From Falsochrobactrum shanghaiense (GTDB taxonomy: Bacteria; Pseudomonadota; Alphaproteobacteria; Rhizobiales; Rhizobiaceae), in the NCBI RefSeq assembly GCF_003149535.1, contig NZ_QGDB01000008.1:40730-104729 (forward strand): 64,000 nt of DNA. The letters are read 5' to 3'. Position 1 is the stretch's first letter; each line of letters begins with the position of its first letter. Under the pieces are notes generated by a model. It did no database searches, was not told the origin of the DNA, and was given only the letters and a program-made list of their open reading frames with translations. Below, piece by piece: positions 10,320 to 19,151 of the stretch. The position numbers were made by a program, and so were the translations under genes.

Positions 10320-10520
10320 GGGCTCTGACGCACTTTCGATGATGCTGTCAATGCCAAATGCCAAGCAAGATACTGATATTATTTAATTTTTTCGAATATA
10401 GCATCAGACTATAACAATGCCAGCTTGCCGAAGTTTATGCTCTCCATGAATATTATTTTGAATCAATATCTTATCCTACCTCTGGCGTGTGGGCATATCA
10501 TCGAAAGTGCGTCAGAGCCC
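10320..10520. repeat. 201-bp MITE-like element with perfect 24-bp terminal inverted repeats
   Basis: Bases 10320-10343 (GGGCTCTGACGCACTTTCGA then TGAT) are the exact reverse complement of 10497-10520. The 153 bases between are AT-rich and have no convincing coding frame. Size, perfect ends and lack of a gene fit a non-autonomous miniature element moved by another insertion sequence. The end sequence resembles those of some IS6-type elements only in its first bases. No clear target duplication is visible at the flanks. Confidence 0.7.
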
Positions 10521-10648
10521 CGTTTAGGTGCTGATTGACAGAGAAGCTGTTATTGTCCCGACCTTGATGCGCCCATGACAAGTTGGCGACCAGGCCCAAC
10601 CGGGCGTCGGCAGCTTGCCCGCGCGTACTACGCTTTGCCGAGGAGGGA

Positions 10649-11360
10649 TCATGGTTTCGGTTCCACAGATAGCAGTGTGTTTCGCTGCGCTGCCCAAATG
10701 AGCAAGGCGAGAACTATAAAGACGGCTTGAACCCCTGTGAGTAGCGGCCAACCGCCAGCCTTCCAGAGAACGCCCGCGAGCGCCGAACCGGCAGCGCCCC
10801 CAACGAAATTGCAGAACACGAAGGCAGTGTTCATACGGCTACGCAGATTGGAACGGATGGATAGAAGTCGGGTCTGGTTCAGGATGTTTACGAGCTGGCT
10901 TGCGAGATTGAACAGGATGATTGCCGCGACCACGGCGACTGCTGAAGCACTGCCGATCGCGACAATGACAAAGGAGGCCAGCGTCAAAGCAATCCCTGCC
11001 CCCGTGGCACGGGTAGACCATCCGCGATCATGTAGCCGCCCGGTGCGCTATGCGGCAAAGGCGCCAATGAGGCCGAACAGATTAACGAGGCCGATCTGCG
11101 CCGGGGTGTATGAGAACGGAGGAGCGCTGAGAAGGAAGGTCAGCCCGGATCAGAACATCATGAAGACCACGAAGAGGCAGGCTCCGATGGCAGGGTGACT
11201 TGCGCCGGTCGGGAGCCCGCGACGGCTCCGGCGATCGTCCGGAGAAGCTGACCGTAAGGAACTGACTGGCGCTGCCTGTCGTCGGGAAGCTTCTTCGCCA
11301 GCATCACAGCGAAGACGATATTGATGAGGGTGGCGGCGATGTAGATGGCAACACAATATT
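10649..11360 (-). pseudogene. Broken MFS transporter gene
   Basis: Remnant of a 12-helix major facilitator permease read on the minus strand. The N-terminal-side piece (AATLINIVFAVMLAKKLPDDRQ, around 11340-11260) and the C-terminal third (FVIVAIGSASAVAVVAAIIL ... SRMNTAFVFCNFVGGAAGSALAGVLW ... ending at 10649) are both recognisable but lie in different frames, with stops between (about 11040-11160). The first helices are absent upstream, where the DNA becomes very AT-rich at 11350-11480. Substrate unknown. It is clearly decayed and lies next to the MITE-like element. Confidence 0.75.
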
Positions 11361-11503
11361 TAAAGTTAATGTTATTGTCATTTATGCGATTGTAAACAAT
11401 ATTTGATTTATTCATAAAATAATATAAAATATAAGTATTGACTTATTTATAATGTGGTATATATTTATGCTATACATAAATTGATAATTGAGGAATTATA
11501 GCT

Positions 11504-12181
11504 ATGTACCATTTTAATAAGCAAAGGAAAACCTATCCTCGCACCTGCAAGATCATGAAAATCGGTCGCGAATGGATCGATATTGTAATCTATTTCGAAA
11601 CCAAAACTGCAAAAGCAAAGCTTCAGCTCGATGATAAAACTCAGGAATTGAGTGTTGGTACTAAACTGACGGCACAAATGATTTATCTGACTGAATATGG
11701 AACACCTCCGGTAAAGTATGCCGTCAGCGGCGAGATTGAAATCCTCGAAATGGATCAGGGGGCAGTTGAACGAGTTGTAGCAGAAGCAGTAGCGTCAAAA
11801 ATAATGCGTAAGCTGAAAATGACAAAGAAAACAGCTAAATTGACATTGCCGAGGTTAGATGTTGCAGACGCCGCCAGACGCCTGACGAACGACCCACACC
11901 ATCCAGCTAAGGAATCGGAAGTTCTTGAAATTGACGGCCGACAAGTAACCGTTTTTGACATTCCGTCTCTAAGCACGCGTGTTGCGATCTACCCGTATCA
12001 AGGCAAAACAGCTCATATCAGAGCGTCGTATAGAGTTCAGGACGTTCCACAGCCCCGACCAATTTCAGCTAAAGCTGCTCGTTTCGCTGCTGAAGCCGCA
12101 GGACAAATATGGGATCAATGTCCGCATTGCGACCGAGAGCCTATCTATTTGCCAAAATTGGTTTGTGAGAAGTGCTGGTGA
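11504..12181 (+). CDS. Hypothetical protein with C-terminal zinc-ribbon motif
   Basis: Unrecognised 225-aa protein. The ATG is preceded by GAGGAAT at good spacing, and the upstream 150 bases are far more AT-rich than the neighbours. The N-terminal half is rich in beta-prone segments (REWIDIVIYFETKTAKAKLQL), the middle is basic and helical (ASKIMRKLKMTKKTAKLTLP), and the C-terminus ends CPHCDREPIYLPKLVCEKCW, a Cys4 pattern typical of a treble-clef or zinc ribbon. A nucleic-acid or protein-binding role is possible but not shown. Its composition and setting among IS remnants suggest recent transfer. Function unknown. Confidence 0.6.
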   Translation: MYHFNKQRKTYPRTCKIMKIGREWIDIVIYFETKTAKAKLQLDDKTQELSVGTKLTAQMIYLTEYGTPPVKYAVSGEIEILEMDQGAVERVVAEAVASKIMRKLKMTKKTAKLTLPRLDVADAARRLTNDPHHPAKESEVLEIDGRQVTVFDIPSLSTRVAIYPYQGKTAHIRASYRVQDVPQPRPISAKAARFAAEAAGQIWDQCPHCDREPIYLPKLVCEKCW

Positions 12182-12334
12182 AGCGACGTACAGCAAGGGA
12201 TAATAGTGATATCAGACTCGTGCGCGCGAGCAGGCCGTCAGGATTAAACTCATGGCTTGCCAGACCTGATCATCCAGGAGCCTTTGGTGAACCTTGTTTA
12301 TGCTACGCTCATTTTAGCGGTAGAAGTAATGCAC

Positions 12335-12747
12335 GGATCAGCGTGAACAATCCCAGACTGAGGTATTGGCGGGCCTCATTGAACGGTGATTTGTCATACT
12401 GAAGAAACGGCTTTGCTGTCCTTCGCGTCAAGGCACGCGGAAAACGCGATCTGGCCACCGTTGATCATGCGGCGGCGATTTCTGTTGGCGAGTTCATTCA
12501 GGCCAGCGGTTCATGGAGTAATGACCGCCAGCACGGCCTTCAGTTCAAAGCACGGTTTTTGAAAGCCACTCCACCGACAACGGTTGAGGGAATAGAGAAA
12601 TACCTCGGATCCGGGATGATCCGGTACGCCTGCGGGAAATTCCCGGTATTGGAGAAAAGCGTGTCAAAAGGCCATTGCTATGGCTGTAAAGAACATTTCA
12701 GGTCGCTACCGATGGTCAAAACTACGCGAGTGGCTTACGGATGCTGA
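12335..12747 (+). pseudogene. Remnant of a RecD2-like DNA helicase gene
   Basis: Several frames carry consecutive pieces of the N-terminal region of a RecD-like helicase: DQREQSQTEVLAGLIER at about 12336-12386, then after a break FAVLRVKARGKRDLATV ... GEFIQASGSW ... KYLGSGMI at 12411-12620, then in another frame the helix-hairpin-helix piece LREIPGIGEKRVKR at 12632-12675, followed by a stop. At least two frameshifts, one stop and one internal deletion separate them, and the ATPase domains are gone. It is dead and probably part of an earlier mobile element. Confidence 0.7.
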
Positions 12748-13122
12748 TCGTTGCATCGCTTTGTGATTAGTTTTCTTTTGAAAAACTGACATATCCGATG
12801 TTTCCTAGGAATGTTGCTTGCCCCTACCCGAAAACGCCGAGCGCATTCGCCGAATGAGTTTTGGATTGTCTTCGCAAAACAACTCAACCGACGCCGTCCC
12901 GAGGCCCCTCATAGTGTAACCGACATATCCGTTACAAAAATAAAGCATATCCATGGCGACTGATTCTCATTGACGATGAGGGACCTCTATCTCGATAAAC
13001 AACCAATACAATACCGTAAATGGCGAGCAATTTGAGGGATTCCGCTCGCCTGCCTGATATCATTGACTAGATTAATTCCTTTCACATGTGGGTCTATCTT
13101 TGTCCGTTTATGTGGGTATTTA
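12748..13122. other. Intergenic DNA, no gene seen
   Basis: No open frame with family resemblance, ribosome-binding site or repeat could be supported here. The last 60 bases before hipA contain AT-rich promoter-like sequence and the palindrome listed separately. Confidence 0.5.
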
Positions 13123-13142
13123 TATCCCATTATAATGGGTTG
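13123..13142. promoter_or_regulatory. Palindromic operator candidate upstream of hipA-hipB
   Basis: A perfect 14-bp palindrome CCCATTATAATGGG at 13126-13139 lies about 50 bases before hipA, inside TATCC...GGGTT. HipB operators in E. coli have the form TATCC-N8-GGATA, so this may be the autoregulatory site of the HipB-like protein. Inference from position and symmetry only. Confidence 0.45.
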
Positions 13143-13189
13143 AATAAAGCCGTTGAATAGTTTATTGATACCCTAAAAAGGGGCATTTC

Positions 13190-14512
13190 ATGCGCTTAAC
13201 GCTACAAACCCATTTTGATGGTGGCTGGCATCACGCTGCGACACTTGACCTTGTAAATGACGATGCTGGTTTTCAGGGCGCTTCCATCGTTGATTACGAT
13301 TTCGATTATTTTGCCAAAGTTGCATCGCCGGAATTCGCAGCCGGAAAGGCCATACTGGACTATCGTGCGCTGTCGGTTCGTTATCCAGTCGATCTTGAAA
13401 CCCGATATAGTCAAAGCTGGCCTCCCTTCCTTCTGGATCTTATGCCTCAGGGACATGCAAGGCGGAAACTTGCCGAGCATCTCGGGCTTGCTGAAGGCTC
13501 GCGCGTTTCTGATCTCCCGTTGCTCCTACGATCAGCGACCGGTGGCGTCGGCAATATCCGGATAAAAGAGGCAGCAGAGGCCGAAACGGAAAGGCTTCGT
13601 GGAATTGAGCGTCGGGGGGTCACGCAAGCAGAAATTCTTGGGCGTTCAGACCGCTTCATGGAAGTCGCTGATCGCTTTGCAATGCTTGCCTCCGGCTCCA
13701 GCGGGCTACAAGGGGAATGGCCAAAAGTCTCGATGACGCAAGCGAATGACGGACTCTATTACCCTGACAGCTTCGTGAGTGATGATGAATCCGTACATCA
13801 TGTTATTGTAAAACTCGTGCGTAGCAACGAACCGGTAGACCGATTAATCCTCGAAGGAGAAGCCCTTTATTCCCGGATCGCGCAGGAAATCGGTCTGAAT
13901 GTCAGAGAACCCTCGACCTATGCTGATGGTGTCCTGATTATTCCCCGTTTTGATCGGAAGAAAGAAGACGGCGGGGGCACGGTTCGGCTGGGACAGGAAA
14001 GTCTTGTCTCGATGATTGGCATTGCCGATTTCGGCCATGTTGGCACACATGAGGCCTATCTTGACGTTTTGCGCCAGTATTCGACCGATCCATTTACGGA
14101 TATTGTTGAATATCTGAAGCGCGATATCGCAAACCTGGCGCTTGGCAATCCGGACAATCACGGTCGAAACTCCGCACTCAGCAAATATAAGGACGGTGCG
14201 ATCCGTTTGTCTCCACTCTTTGATTTTGCACCAATGCGACTGGCCAAAGAGGGGATTGTTCGCTCCACCCGATGGGCGGCGATGCGAGACATAGGGCGCG
14301 ATCATCTTCCTGACTGGAGACGGATTAGTAGCGAACTGTTTCCTGATTTTGAAGAACAAAAAACCCTCGGACCAATACTTAGCCATTTCGCCGAAGGTCT
14401 ACTCCGCGCACCCGCCCTGGCGAAAGATATGCGTGCATCTTCGGAAATTCTGGACCGTGCAATGGGACGCTGTGTCGAAATCGCAGACAGCGTTTTGGTA
14501 GCCTTCCCATGA
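13190..14512 (+). CDS. hipA: HipA-like serine/threonine kinase toxin
   Basis: HipA-family kinase (440 aa), the toxin half of a type II toxin-antitoxin pair. In the studied systems HipA phosphorylates aminoacyl-tRNA synthetases such as GltX and causes persistence. Visible features: an N-terminal subdomain with FLLDLMPQGHARRKLAEHLGL, a Gly-rich loop region (SATGGVGNIRI), the central KLVRSNEPVDRLILEGEAL lysine/glutamate region, the catalytic loop NLALGNPDNHGRNSAL (N-x-D-x-H) and the metal-binding SPLFDFAPM motif. Length is normal. The hipB-like gene follows 17 bases downstream, the reverse of the usual hipB-hipA order. No frame damage. Confidence 0.85.
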   Translation: MRLTLQTHFDGGWHHAATLDLVNDDAGFQGASIVDYDFDYFAKVASPEFAAGKAILDYRALSVRYPVDLETRYSQSWPPFLLDLMPQGHARRKLAEHLGLAEGSRVSDLPLLLRSATGGVGNIRIKEAAEAETERLRGIERRGVTQAEILGRSDRFMEVADRFAMLASGSSGLQGEWPKVSMTQANDGLYYPDSFVSDDESVHHVIVKLVRSNEPVDRLILEGEALYSRIAQEIGLNVREPSTYADGVLIIPRFDRKKEDGGGTVRLGQESLVSMIGIADFGHVGTHEAYLDVLRQYSTDPFTDIVEYLKRDIANLALGNPDNHGRNSALSKYKDGAIRLSPLFDFAPMRLAKEGIVRSTRWAAMRDIGRDHLPDWRRISSELFPDFEEQKTLGPILSHFAEGLLRAPALAKDMRASSEILDRAMGRCVEIADSVLVAFP

Positions 14513-14529
14513 CAGGAGAAGATAATTAG

Positions 14530-14808
14530 ATGGCTCGCTGGAAAAAGCCAACAAAAGAAGAAATCCTCGTAAACCGACGGACCCTGGCGGAACGGGCTCG
14601 AACCGGTGAACTGAAGCTACCTGGCGCTGTTGCCGAGATACGAAAAGGGTTCGGCATGACCCAGGAAGAATTTGCCAGGACACTATCATTAACAAGGCGT
14701 CAGATAGCTGAACTAGAGGCTGGCACCGCAAATCCAACGCTGGAAACGCTGGAGAAGATTGGCCGGTTATTTGGTTTCGGGATTGGTTTCGTCCCAAGAA
14801 ACGGGTAA
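14530..14808 (+). CDS. hipB: HipB-like XRE-family antitoxin
   Basis: Small helix-turn-helix protein (92 aa) with a Cro/CI-type domain (IRKGFGMTQEEFARTLSLTR, then QIAELEAGTANPTLETLEKI). In known pairs HipB binds and blocks HipA and represses their common promoter. The N-terminal 35 residues are basic. AGGAGA precedes the ATG. It lies directly after hipA and probably shares its transcript; operator candidates lie upstream of hipA. The order toxin-antitoxin is the less common one for this family. Confidence 0.8.
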   Translation: MARWKKPTKEEILVNRRTLAERARTGELKLPGAVAEIRKGFGMTQEEFARTLSLTRRQIAELEAGTANPTLETLEKIGRLFGFGIGFVPRNG

Positions 14809-15151
14809 CGGCCATCATCACTGAGGATTCCGCGTTTTCACATCGGTCACGCTGGAAGCGATGAAGGAAGTCATCGACGAGGTTGAGATTCTTGGGTTCC
14901 TCAATGGCATGCTGCCTGAACCGATCGGATAGCGCCGTTCCAATTCCCGCATCCTTGGGCAGATCGCCTTGGGATAGCTTGTCCCAGGTAAATTGCCTTG
15001 TGAAAGGCATCGCCGCAATTTGCAGCGGTCGATAAGCAGTATAGATGTCAATACCGCAGATATCCAGAATACTATTTCAAATCGTGTGGAAGAAAACAAA
15101 TGGCCGGTGTGATCCGCTTGTCTTTGCTGTAACGGATAAGTCCGTGAGCGG
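14809..15151. other. Intergenic DNA between hipB and the second methylase
   Basis: No supported gene. A minus-strand frame of 203 aa runs through here and back over hipB, but it resembles no family I know and overlaps real genes. Fragments in the 14820-15010 part might be an eroded minus-strand gene; this cannot be supported. Confidence 0.45.
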
Positions 15152-16363
15152 ATGGGGCGTGGGGTATTCGGATTGCGGGCGGTTGAGTTGTTTTGCGGGG
15201 CAGGGGGCATGTCCCTTGGGTTGAAACGTGCAGGTATCGAACTGGTCGGAGCATATGATGCCTGGGATCCCGCCGTTGAGACCTACCGTCATAATGTCGG
15301 GCGATATGTTCACAAACATGATCTGAAAGATATTTTCGCTGTTGCGCCTGTGATCGGCGGAATGGCCCCGGATCTGATCACTGGCGGACCGCCATGCCAG
15401 GATTATTCGGTTGCGGGCAAGCGTGTGGAAGGAGAAAACGCGTCGTTGACCCGGGCTTTTGCAATGCTCGTCTGTCTCGCCAGACCGCAATGGTTTGCAA
15501 TGGAAAACGTTCCACAGGCAGCCCGCTCCGAAGCGTGGGCGGATGGGCGTAAAATGCTGGTGCGGGCTGGATACGGATTGAGCGAATGCAAGCTGGACGC
15601 TTCCTGGTATGGCGTTCCGCAGCTCCGAAAGCGTCTGTTCGTTATTGGGCGTCTAGGAGAACGGCATGGGTTCCTCGATTCAAGCCTTGTTAAGGCGCGG
15701 TCGGAACGCCAGACCGTCATCCGCGACGTACTGGATATTCCGGAAGGCTGGGTCTATGCGCGGCCTTTCCGTGCCGGGCGCGGGGTTCGTGGTATCCACG
15801 AACCATTTCCAACCGTGACGCGCACAGCCTGGGAACGGCTGACGGATCGTTATCTGAACAATCCCCATCCAGCAGATCCGGTTCCAGCCTCGCAGGCAGC
15901 GATGCTGACGACCCGACAACTGGCGATGCTACAGGGTTTTCCGGAAGGCTGGCAGTGGAAGGGCGCGACGCGACAGGACATTCATCAAATGATTGCCAAC
16001 GCCGTGCCTTCCCCACTGGCCGAAGTGATTGGTCGTGTCATTCTCGCGCGAGAGAACGGTCGAACCATTCCCGAAGTCGAAGGCCGTTTCATGAACTGGC
16101 TGATGGAAACGGGACGTTCGCCCCAATCGGCACGCAATGTCAAGTCACAGGTCAACCGTGCGCGCCGTCTTTTAGGAGGAAGAACATTTTCTGACACGGG
16201 CTTGGAATTGGCCCGCTTGGAACTGACTGCCGAATTCGAAACACTGACGGTCCGGACGAAATCGGATCTGCGTACCGCTCTTCGTCTTTATGCAGAGTAT
16301 CTCGATCGTAAAGGCAAAGCTGCCCATTCCCGCATTGCGAAGATTTCAAGAATGGCTGCATAA
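15152..16363 (+). CDS. DNA (cytosine-5-)-methyltransferase with extra C-terminal domain
   Basis: C5-cytosine methylase (403 aa) with motif I VELFCGAGGMSLGLKRAG, motif IV TGGPPCQDYSVAG (catalytic Cys), motif VI MENVPQ, motif VIII QLRKRLFVIG, motif IX TTRQLAMLQGFP and motif X IANAVPSPLAEVIGRVI. After about residue 300 comes a roughly 100-residue helical extension (FMNWLMETGRSPQSARNVKS ... TKSDLRTALRLYAEYLDRKG) that resembles the SAM-like N-terminal fold of tyrosine recombinases and is not part of ordinary methylases. No endonuclease gene is adjacent, so this may be an orphan methylase. The small WGR gene is convergent downstream. Start codon is uncertain by a few residues. Confidence 0.88.
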   Translation: MGRGVFGLRAVELFCGAGGMSLGLKRAGIELVGAYDAWDPAVETYRHNVGRYVHKHDLKDIFAVAPVIGGMAPDLITGGPPCQDYSVAGKRVEGENASLTRAFAMLVCLARPQWFAMENVPQAARSEAWADGRKMLVRAGYGLSECKLDASWYGVPQLRKRLFVIGRLGERHGFLDSSLVKARSERQTVIRDVLDIPEGWVYARPFRAGRGVRGIHEPFPTVTRTAWERLTDRYLNNPHPADPVPASQAAMLTTRQLAMLQGFPEGWQWKGATRQDIHQMIANAVPSPLAEVIGRVILARENGRTIPEVEGRFMNWLMETGRSPQSARNVKSQVNRARRLLGGRTFSDTGLELARLELTAEFETLTVRTKSDLRTALRLYAEYLDRKGKAAHSRIAKISRMAA

Positions 16364-16399
16364 AGATCGCATCCATCGAACGTCGGGAGGTAAGAGAAG

Positions 16400-16648
16400 T
16401 TAGGAGACTTCTTCATAACCGCGTTTGCGACGAACCGCGACAAGTCTGCGAAGAAGGGCACTGGCGGATGCTTCGTCGAGAACAGTCTGCTGCAGGGATT
16501 GTCCGAGTGTCCCGATCCGCCCCCAGGAACGCATGACGCACCATTCACCGAACAAATTCGGTTGAACCGATAAGGTGTAGAAACGTCGCATATTGCTGTG
16601 CGGCTCGATTTTGTGAAAATGTATCGGAAACGAATGCTGGTTCGACAT
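16400..16648 (-). CDS. WGR-domain protein
   Basis: Small protein (about 82 aa) consisting of a single WGR domain: MRRFYTLSVQPNLFGEWCVM, then the signature RSWGRIGTLGQ, then a C-terminal helix ending VAVRRKRGYEEV. WGR domains occur in PARPs and in stand-alone bacterial proteins, where nucleic-acid binding is suspected. The start at 16648 is one of several possible; starts up to 16684 would add a few residues. It is convergent with the second methylase, a common genomic setting for such proteins on plasmids and islands of this order. Function unknown. Confidence 0.75.
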   Translation of the reverse strand: MSNQHSFPIHFHKIEPHSNMRRFYTLSVQPNLFGEWCVMRSWGRIGTLGQSLQQTVLDEASASALLRRLVAVRRKRGYEEVS

Positions 16649-17066
16649 GCCAGCAGAATCCGGCATTCCGACGGGAGCGTCCAACGCATTCTATGAATCG
16701 ATCCTCGCTGATCGATTCATGCCGTTGATGAAATCGCAGGGGTCTATGGCGATATAAAAATCCGGCGCAATTTTACATGCTATGACGGAAGGGTTCCCGG
16801 AAATGGTGCGATCGGTGCAGAAGCGTTTCTTGTCACGCTCCTGTCGCTTGTCTGGCGGTAAAGGCTGGGCATTTCGGGTCGTGATGCCTTGGGATACGCT
16901 GATATGATTTGCCGGTGGGGCAACTTGATGTGCTGCTACCGTATTTCAGGGTACCCACATAGCATATCAAATCAGGCTGATTTGCAGTCTTGCGATTCCA
17001 GCTTTTGGATTAACGTTGCGGGCATCCGGAAAACTGTTACGAAGCCGAATATATCCGATTCATCGA

Positions 17067-17201
17067 CAAACGGCGTTTGAGAGTGGGGAACCGATGCAGG
17101 ACGGTCCCACCGTATTCGAGGGAGCGTCAGGGGCGTAGAGCAAAAGAATCTGGTCGACAGGCGTTTTCCCAGGGAGGTCCTCCAGATTCAAACGCCGTTT
17201 G
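17067..17201. repeat. Two 13-bp CAAACGNCGTTTG palindromes
   Basis: 17067-17079 is CAAACGGCGTTTG and 17189-17201 is CAAACGCCGTTTG, each nearly self-complementary. The first is preceded by ATCCGATTCATCGA, which recurs in inverted orientation before the related palindrome at 19588-19600. They belong to the same family as 18841-18853, 19050-19062 and 19542-19554. Confidence 0.75.
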
Positions 17202-17302
17202 ACGCCATATTCATTCCCGTAGGGATGAATGGATTTTATAGAATTTTACGTCTTGGGCATGTCGTCATGAGTTGCCCGCAACGTACCACAACGTGTCTGC
17301 AC

Positions 17303-17438
17303 GTCATTCCAATTTGCCAGCAACGCATTTCAAATCGAGATAATTTGCATTAACCCGATTCAAAACCTCAGAAAAGCGTTGCACGTTTCCGCACAAACGT
17401 TGCCAGATTTGAGATTTCCGTTTCAGCTGCAAACGGCG
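17303..17438 (+). repeat. Long dispersed repeat, copy A
   Basis: Bases 17303-17382 align without gaps to 18944-19023 (80 bp each, starting GTCATTCCAATTTGCC and ending GCGTTGC), with about a dozen differences. Similarity resumes after a length difference in GAGATTTCCGTTTCAG and CAAACGGCG (to 17438). Copy A has about 20 extra bases between the two blocks, and its final palindrome is degenerate. Confidence 0.85.
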
Positions 17439-17794
17439 ACAGACTGGTAGAAGACGGAATGGTTGCGTAAATAATGGGAGTGATAGGGGGGTGCCGACGT
17501 GCTTGAAGACAGCCGCCCCTACTAGTTCGGTGGGATGTGATATGGTGCCTATACGAGCAGGACTAAGGTGCAAGCCAAAACTGGGCGCAATGAACAGATC
17601 ACCCGGCGCGAGGCGCTGGAGCTATCGACTGACCGCTTACAGTCTAAATATACAGGCTGAATGAGAAGCTGTGGAAGAGGGCTATACCAAGATCCGGCAT
17701 TGCTATTCTCCCCGCAGCTCACCATAGGTCGATAGCGTAGACGTTCTGCTTTTTTCATTTGGCGAGATTAAATGCATTCAGCCCATTCTTCGAA

Positions 17795-18349
17795 TCAATT
17801 GACGCCGGGCGATACCGCCGTCTGAGCGGTGTTTGAACGTGGCATCATGGCCGAATCCAGTGCCTGCTGGCAAAATTCGTCGTCGCGCAGGATAGCGTGG
17901 CGATTCAGAGCATCCAGAAGCAAGGAATCGAATTGACCACTACGAGCGCTGAACCGCTCCTGCACATAAGAGGTCTTAAACTTCATTCCAAAATAGACGC
18001 ATTGCTCCGCGTCCGACCAGGTTGGATCAAAAACCTTACCTTCACTGTTAACGAGCCATGCATGGTGCAGCGGGATCGGCAATTCGAGATCGCAAGCGTA
18101 GCCTTCGACATAGCAGAACTGCTCTTGACGATGGTTGCGAGGCGAAATCACTTCGGCCTGCGCATTCGCGAAACAGGCCTTAGGAATTGAGAAACGGGCG
18201 TTTTCGGATTGTGCCGACACACGCCAGAACTTGCCATGAGACAGGAGAGTGGTTGCCACGCCCCAACCCGGTTCTGTATTGGCAGAATCTGTTATGTATT
18301 TTTTGAGAAGCGTGGCGATAGCCACCAGCTCCCCGCTATAAATCTGCAT
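17795..18349 (-). CDS. Hypothetical protein with YVEGYA...HAWL...DPTW motifs
   Basis: Unrecognised 184-aa protein. The ATG at 18349 is preceded by AAGGAAT at good spacing. The core reads EQFCYVEGYACDLELPIPLH, HAWLVNSEGKVFDPTW and then YFGMKF; the ordered Cys, His and Asp in these blocks recall the catalytic triad of transglutaminase/papain-fold proteins, and similar blocks occur in uncharacterised bacterial proteins. This is an inference from motif order only. It is flanked on both sides by repeat-rich noncoding DNA and has no operon partner. Confidence 0.6.
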   Translation of the reverse strand: MQIYSGELVAIATLLKKYITDSANTEPGWGVATTLLSHGKFWRVSAQSENARFSIPKACFANAQAEVISPRNHRQEQFCYVEGYACDLELPIPLHHAWLVNSEGKVFDPTWSDAEQCVYFGMKFKTSYVQERFSARSGQFDSLLLDALNRHAILRDDEFCQQALDSAMMPRSNTAQTAVSPGVN

Positions 18350-19151
18350 GAAATATTCCTTTTAAATAATATAGGCCCGATGAGTAACACGTCATCGTAT
18401 GTAGAATGACACCATCAAAAGGAAGGGTAGGCAACCCCTGATTCAAGCAAACTGCGATACGAGCGGGATATTGGCCGCATCATGTTTTTATGAACGGCGA
18501 TGTGATTGCGTGCCGAACCATTCGTAGAGCCAAGCAGTCGCTGACCCGTTTACCGATCCTGCCTCCACGATCAGTTCCGGTGCCATAGTCAGGTGGGCTC
18601 CAGGGCCGACTGGTTGTCCGTTTCTCTTCTGCTGAAGCCCGCGATTTCCGCATGGTAATGTTCAAGGGTCGCAACCTGCATTGATCACGGCCTGCGGCCC
18701 TATAATCGAAGAACCGTGAACGAGCTTTAGCCGCTGTATCTGTTGTGAACAGTGCCATTGTTTTCCGTAACTGAAGAATGCTGCAGAAAAAGTCACCTGT
18801 GTTCCGGAAACATCAGGTGTTCAAATCGATCATGGCGACGCGAACGGCGTTTGCGGTGGCTAGCCCTGCGAGCGATACAGATTGCAATGATTTTCCGGCA
18901 CAGCATCTGGAATTGCGGATAGGGCATCGCAACGCATCGGCAAGTCATTCCAATTTGCCCGCAACGCACTTCAAATCGAGATAATTTGCATTAATCCGAT
19001 TCGAAGACTGGGAAGAGCGTTGCTGAACCCGAGATTTCCGATTCAGGGGCAAACGACGTTTGCGGGCAGGCGCGGGGCTTGGCAGAAAACGCTTTGCGCC
19101 GACGGTGTTCGGGCACATGCTTTGATTGTGGGCACGTAATCTGGAGAAGTG
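18350..19151. other. Noncoding block with repeat copy B
   Basis: About 800 bases without a supportable gene. Short minus and plus frames (for example 18480-18758) show no family resemblance. It contains CGAACGGCGTTTG at 18841-18853 and the second copy of the long repeat at 18944-19062. Confidence 0.55.
18944..19062 (+). repeat. Long dispersed repeat, copy B, ending in CAAACGACGTTTG
   Basis: Second copy of the repeat described at 17303-17438, about 1.64 kb away in the same orientation. It ends with the palindrome CAAACGACGTTTG (19050-19062), preceded by GAGATTTCCGATTCAG. The sequence lies about 90 bases before the gene at 19152. Confidence 0.85.

Larger units (their letters stand above)
16690..17794. 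other. Gene-poor block with dispersed palindromic repeats
   Basis: No convincing gene in 1.1 kb. It contains palindromes CAAACGGCGTTTG (17067-17079) and CAAACGCCGTTTG (17189-17201), and repeat copy A (17303-17438), described separately. The 17460-17790 part has only short frames on both strands with no recognised family. Confidence 0.6.

Noticed and set aside
14399..15010. 203-aa minus-strand frame overlapping hipA and hipB
   Set aside because: Overlaps two well-supported genes and resembles nothing known; at most its first part could be an eroded gene.
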